Both the position numbers and the translations under genes were made by a program. Shown piece after piece: positions 14,276-14,845 of a stretch of DNA of 14,845 bases. The DNA comes from QHWT01 sp046726015 (GTDB taxonomy: Bacteria > Acidobacteriota > Vicinamibacteria > Vicinamibacterales > 2-12-FULL-66-21), in the NCBI GenBank assembly GCA_046726015.1, contig JBKOZS010000201.1, positions 1 to 14,845 on the forward strand. The letters run 5' to 3'. Position 1 is the first letter of the stretch. Each line of letters begins with the position of its first letter. The notes beneath the pieces are model-generated. The model was not told the DNA's origin and made no database searches. It worked only from the letters and a program-made list of their open reading frames with translations.

Positions 14276-14284
14276 ATTATAGCA
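14276..14284 (-). promoter_or_regulatory. Consensus extended -10 promoter of the TIM-barrel gene
   Basis: The minus strand reads TGCTATAAT, a perfect extended -10. Transcription should start near 14269, giving a leader of about 24 nt with a GGAG ribosome-binding site. No good -35 is seen, as expected for extended -10 promoters. Confidence 0.65.
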
Positions 14285-14298
14285 GCGACCCCCGCATG

Positions 14299-14326
14299 GC
14301 ACCGCGCTGAAGAGCGCGTGATGTGC
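14299..14326. other. Inverted repeat in the divergent intergenic region
   Basis: CGCGCT (14303-14308) and AGCGCG (14313-14318) form a 6-bp stem around GAAG. GCAC and GTGC extend it by 4 bp beyond a one-sided TGAT bulge. It sits between the TIM-barrel promoter and the 97-residue gene and could be an operator or an mRNA hairpin. Confidence 0.35.
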
Positions 14327-14344
14327 TGCCGATAACTCGGCCGC

Positions 14345-14638
14345 ATGATGTCCGATTCCGAAAAGGAAGCCGTTCTGCAGCTGCTCGCCAACTATGAAAA
14401 CATGTCGCGCGCGATCGAGACGTTCCTGCATCGCGTGCGCACCGATCCCAACATCGACCTGAAGGCGCCGCGGTATCGCGCACTGCTCGCGGATCTCGAG
14501 CAGGTGGTGCCGGTCTGGAAGCAGTATGGAGCGGCGACGCGCGTGAACCTGACGCTCGAGCGGCGGCAGCATGACGTGCCGGATGCGAAACCTTCACGCG
14601 AGCGGCGGCGATCGAGTACGGAATACCTGTCGGACTGA
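14345..14638 (+). CDS. Hypothetical protein, 97 residues, mostly helical
   Basis: Starts MMSDSEKEAVLQLLANYENM; either ATG 14345 or ATG 14348 could be used. The first 80 residues look like three amphipathic helices (EAVLQLLANYENM, SRAIETFLHRVR, YRALLADLEQVVPVWKQYG). The tail is basic and probably disordered (about 74-97, with RERRRSS). There is no signal peptide or membrane segment, so it is probably cytoplasmic. I do not recognise the family. It is divergent from the TIM-barrel gene and its stop lies 4 nt from the stop of the opposing 58-residue gene. No SD is visible. Confidence 0.55.
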   Translation: MMSDSEKEAVLQLLANYENMSRAIETFLHRVRTDPNIDLKAPRYRALLADLEQVVPVWKQYGAATRVNLTLERRQHDVPDAKPSRERRRSSTEYLSD

Positions 14639-14642
14639 GATG

Positions 14643-14819
14643 CTACTTGGACGACTCGTCCTTAAGCTCTTTGACTTCTGCTATCAGGCTGCGAAGCTCG
14701 AGTCGCAGCGCCTCCAACTGACGCTGGAGTCCCTGAACCGTCGGCTGGTCAGTGGATCGGCGTCCGCCGCGGGGCACACGGCGTCGATCTTTTACTGCCC
14801 TGCGGTTCTTGTCAGCCAT
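14643..14819 (-). CDS. Small basic/coiled-coil protein, 58 residues
   Basis: Reads MADKNRRAVKDRRRVPRGGR, then a helical segment with leucines at heptad-like spacing (LQRQLEALRLELRSLIAEV, 31-49), ending KELKDESSK and TAG. The first third is strongly basic and the rest is a predicted coiled coil, a layout typical of small nucleic-acid-binding or oligomerising proteins. A TACAAT element (14828-14833) lies 8 nt before the ATG and no SD is present, so a near-leaderless mRNA is likely. It is convergent with the 97-residue gene, with a 4-nt gap. Family and function unrecognised. Confidence 0.5.
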   Translation of the reverse strand: MADKNRRAVKDRRRVPRGGRRSTDQPTVQGLQRQLEALRLELRSLIAEVKELKDESSK

Positions 14820-14827
14820 TGCCGTCG

Positions 14828-14833
14828 ATTGTA
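14828..14833 (-). promoter_or_regulatory. -10 element of the 58-residue gene
   Basis: The minus strand reads TACAAT, ending 8 nt before ATG 14819. The predicted transcription start is within 1-2 nt of the start codon. The -35 would lie at or beyond the window edge. Confidence 0.4.
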
Positions 14834-14845
14834 CGCCGCATGTTT

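Overview
The window is GC-rich and densely packed on both strands. Exported sugar-active proteins dominate: three Gfo/Idh/MocA-type oxidoreductases, a GH95 fucosidase-like glycosidase, a DUF1080 protein, and a Tat-exported TIM-barrel isomerase/epimerase. Tat-type twin-arginine leaders recur, and the fragment at the left edge looks like the end of a CehA/McbA-type metallohydrolase. From memory, this mix resembles Acidobacteriota, probably Vicinamibacteria (subdivision 6). That is an inference from gene content; no rRNA or marker gene is present to confirm it. I see no tRNA, rRNA, transposase, phage gene or CRISPR array, and no recognisable DNA-binding regulator.

Layout. Positions 1-198 hold the end of the CehA/McbA-like gene, convergent with a Tat-exported Gfo/Idh/MocA protein (244-1749, minus). 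That gene is divergent from the GH95 gene (1866-4178, plus). A small conserved-looking protein (4369-4581, plus) faces a STAS/SpoIIAA-like protein (4693-5091, minus) across a short repeat array. Next come a tiny single-helix membrane protein (5380-5535) and a NIPSNAP protein (5549-6352), then the DUF1080 gene (6434-7063). The last 17 bp of the DUF1080 gene overlap tail-to-tail with an MFS transporter (7047-8336, minus). A membrane-anchored TolB-like propeller protein (8487-9512, minus) and a membrane-anchored alpha/beta hydrolase (9597-10457, minus) follow. Two Gfo/Idh/MocA genes form a tight pair (10541-11659 and 11667-13181, plus). They converge on the Tat TIM-barrel gene (13295-14245, minus) across a second repeat array. 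The right edge holds a 97-residue hypothetical protein (14345-14638, plus) and a 58-residue basic/coiled-coil protein (14643-14819, minus).

How the genes may work together. Gfo/Idh/MocA oxidoreductases, DUF1080 proteins and xylose-isomerase-like TIM barrels are the component families of the oxidative 3-keto-glycoside route known from Bacteroides. In that route a sugar C3-hydroxyl is oxidised and the glycosidic bond is then cleaved by elimination. Here almost every such component carries an export signal, so an envelope-located version is plausible, with GH95 trimming terminal fucose (or a similar sugar) and MFS importing products. The components sit in several transcription units rather than one operon, so the joint pathway is a hypothesis.

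Two non-coding themes stand out. A 14-nt CTCGCGCATCG-type repeat family occurs in three intergenic gaps, always in the same orientation. Several genes have a -10-like element only 8-10 nt before the start codon and no Shine-Dalgarno, suggesting leaderless or near-leaderless mRNAs.
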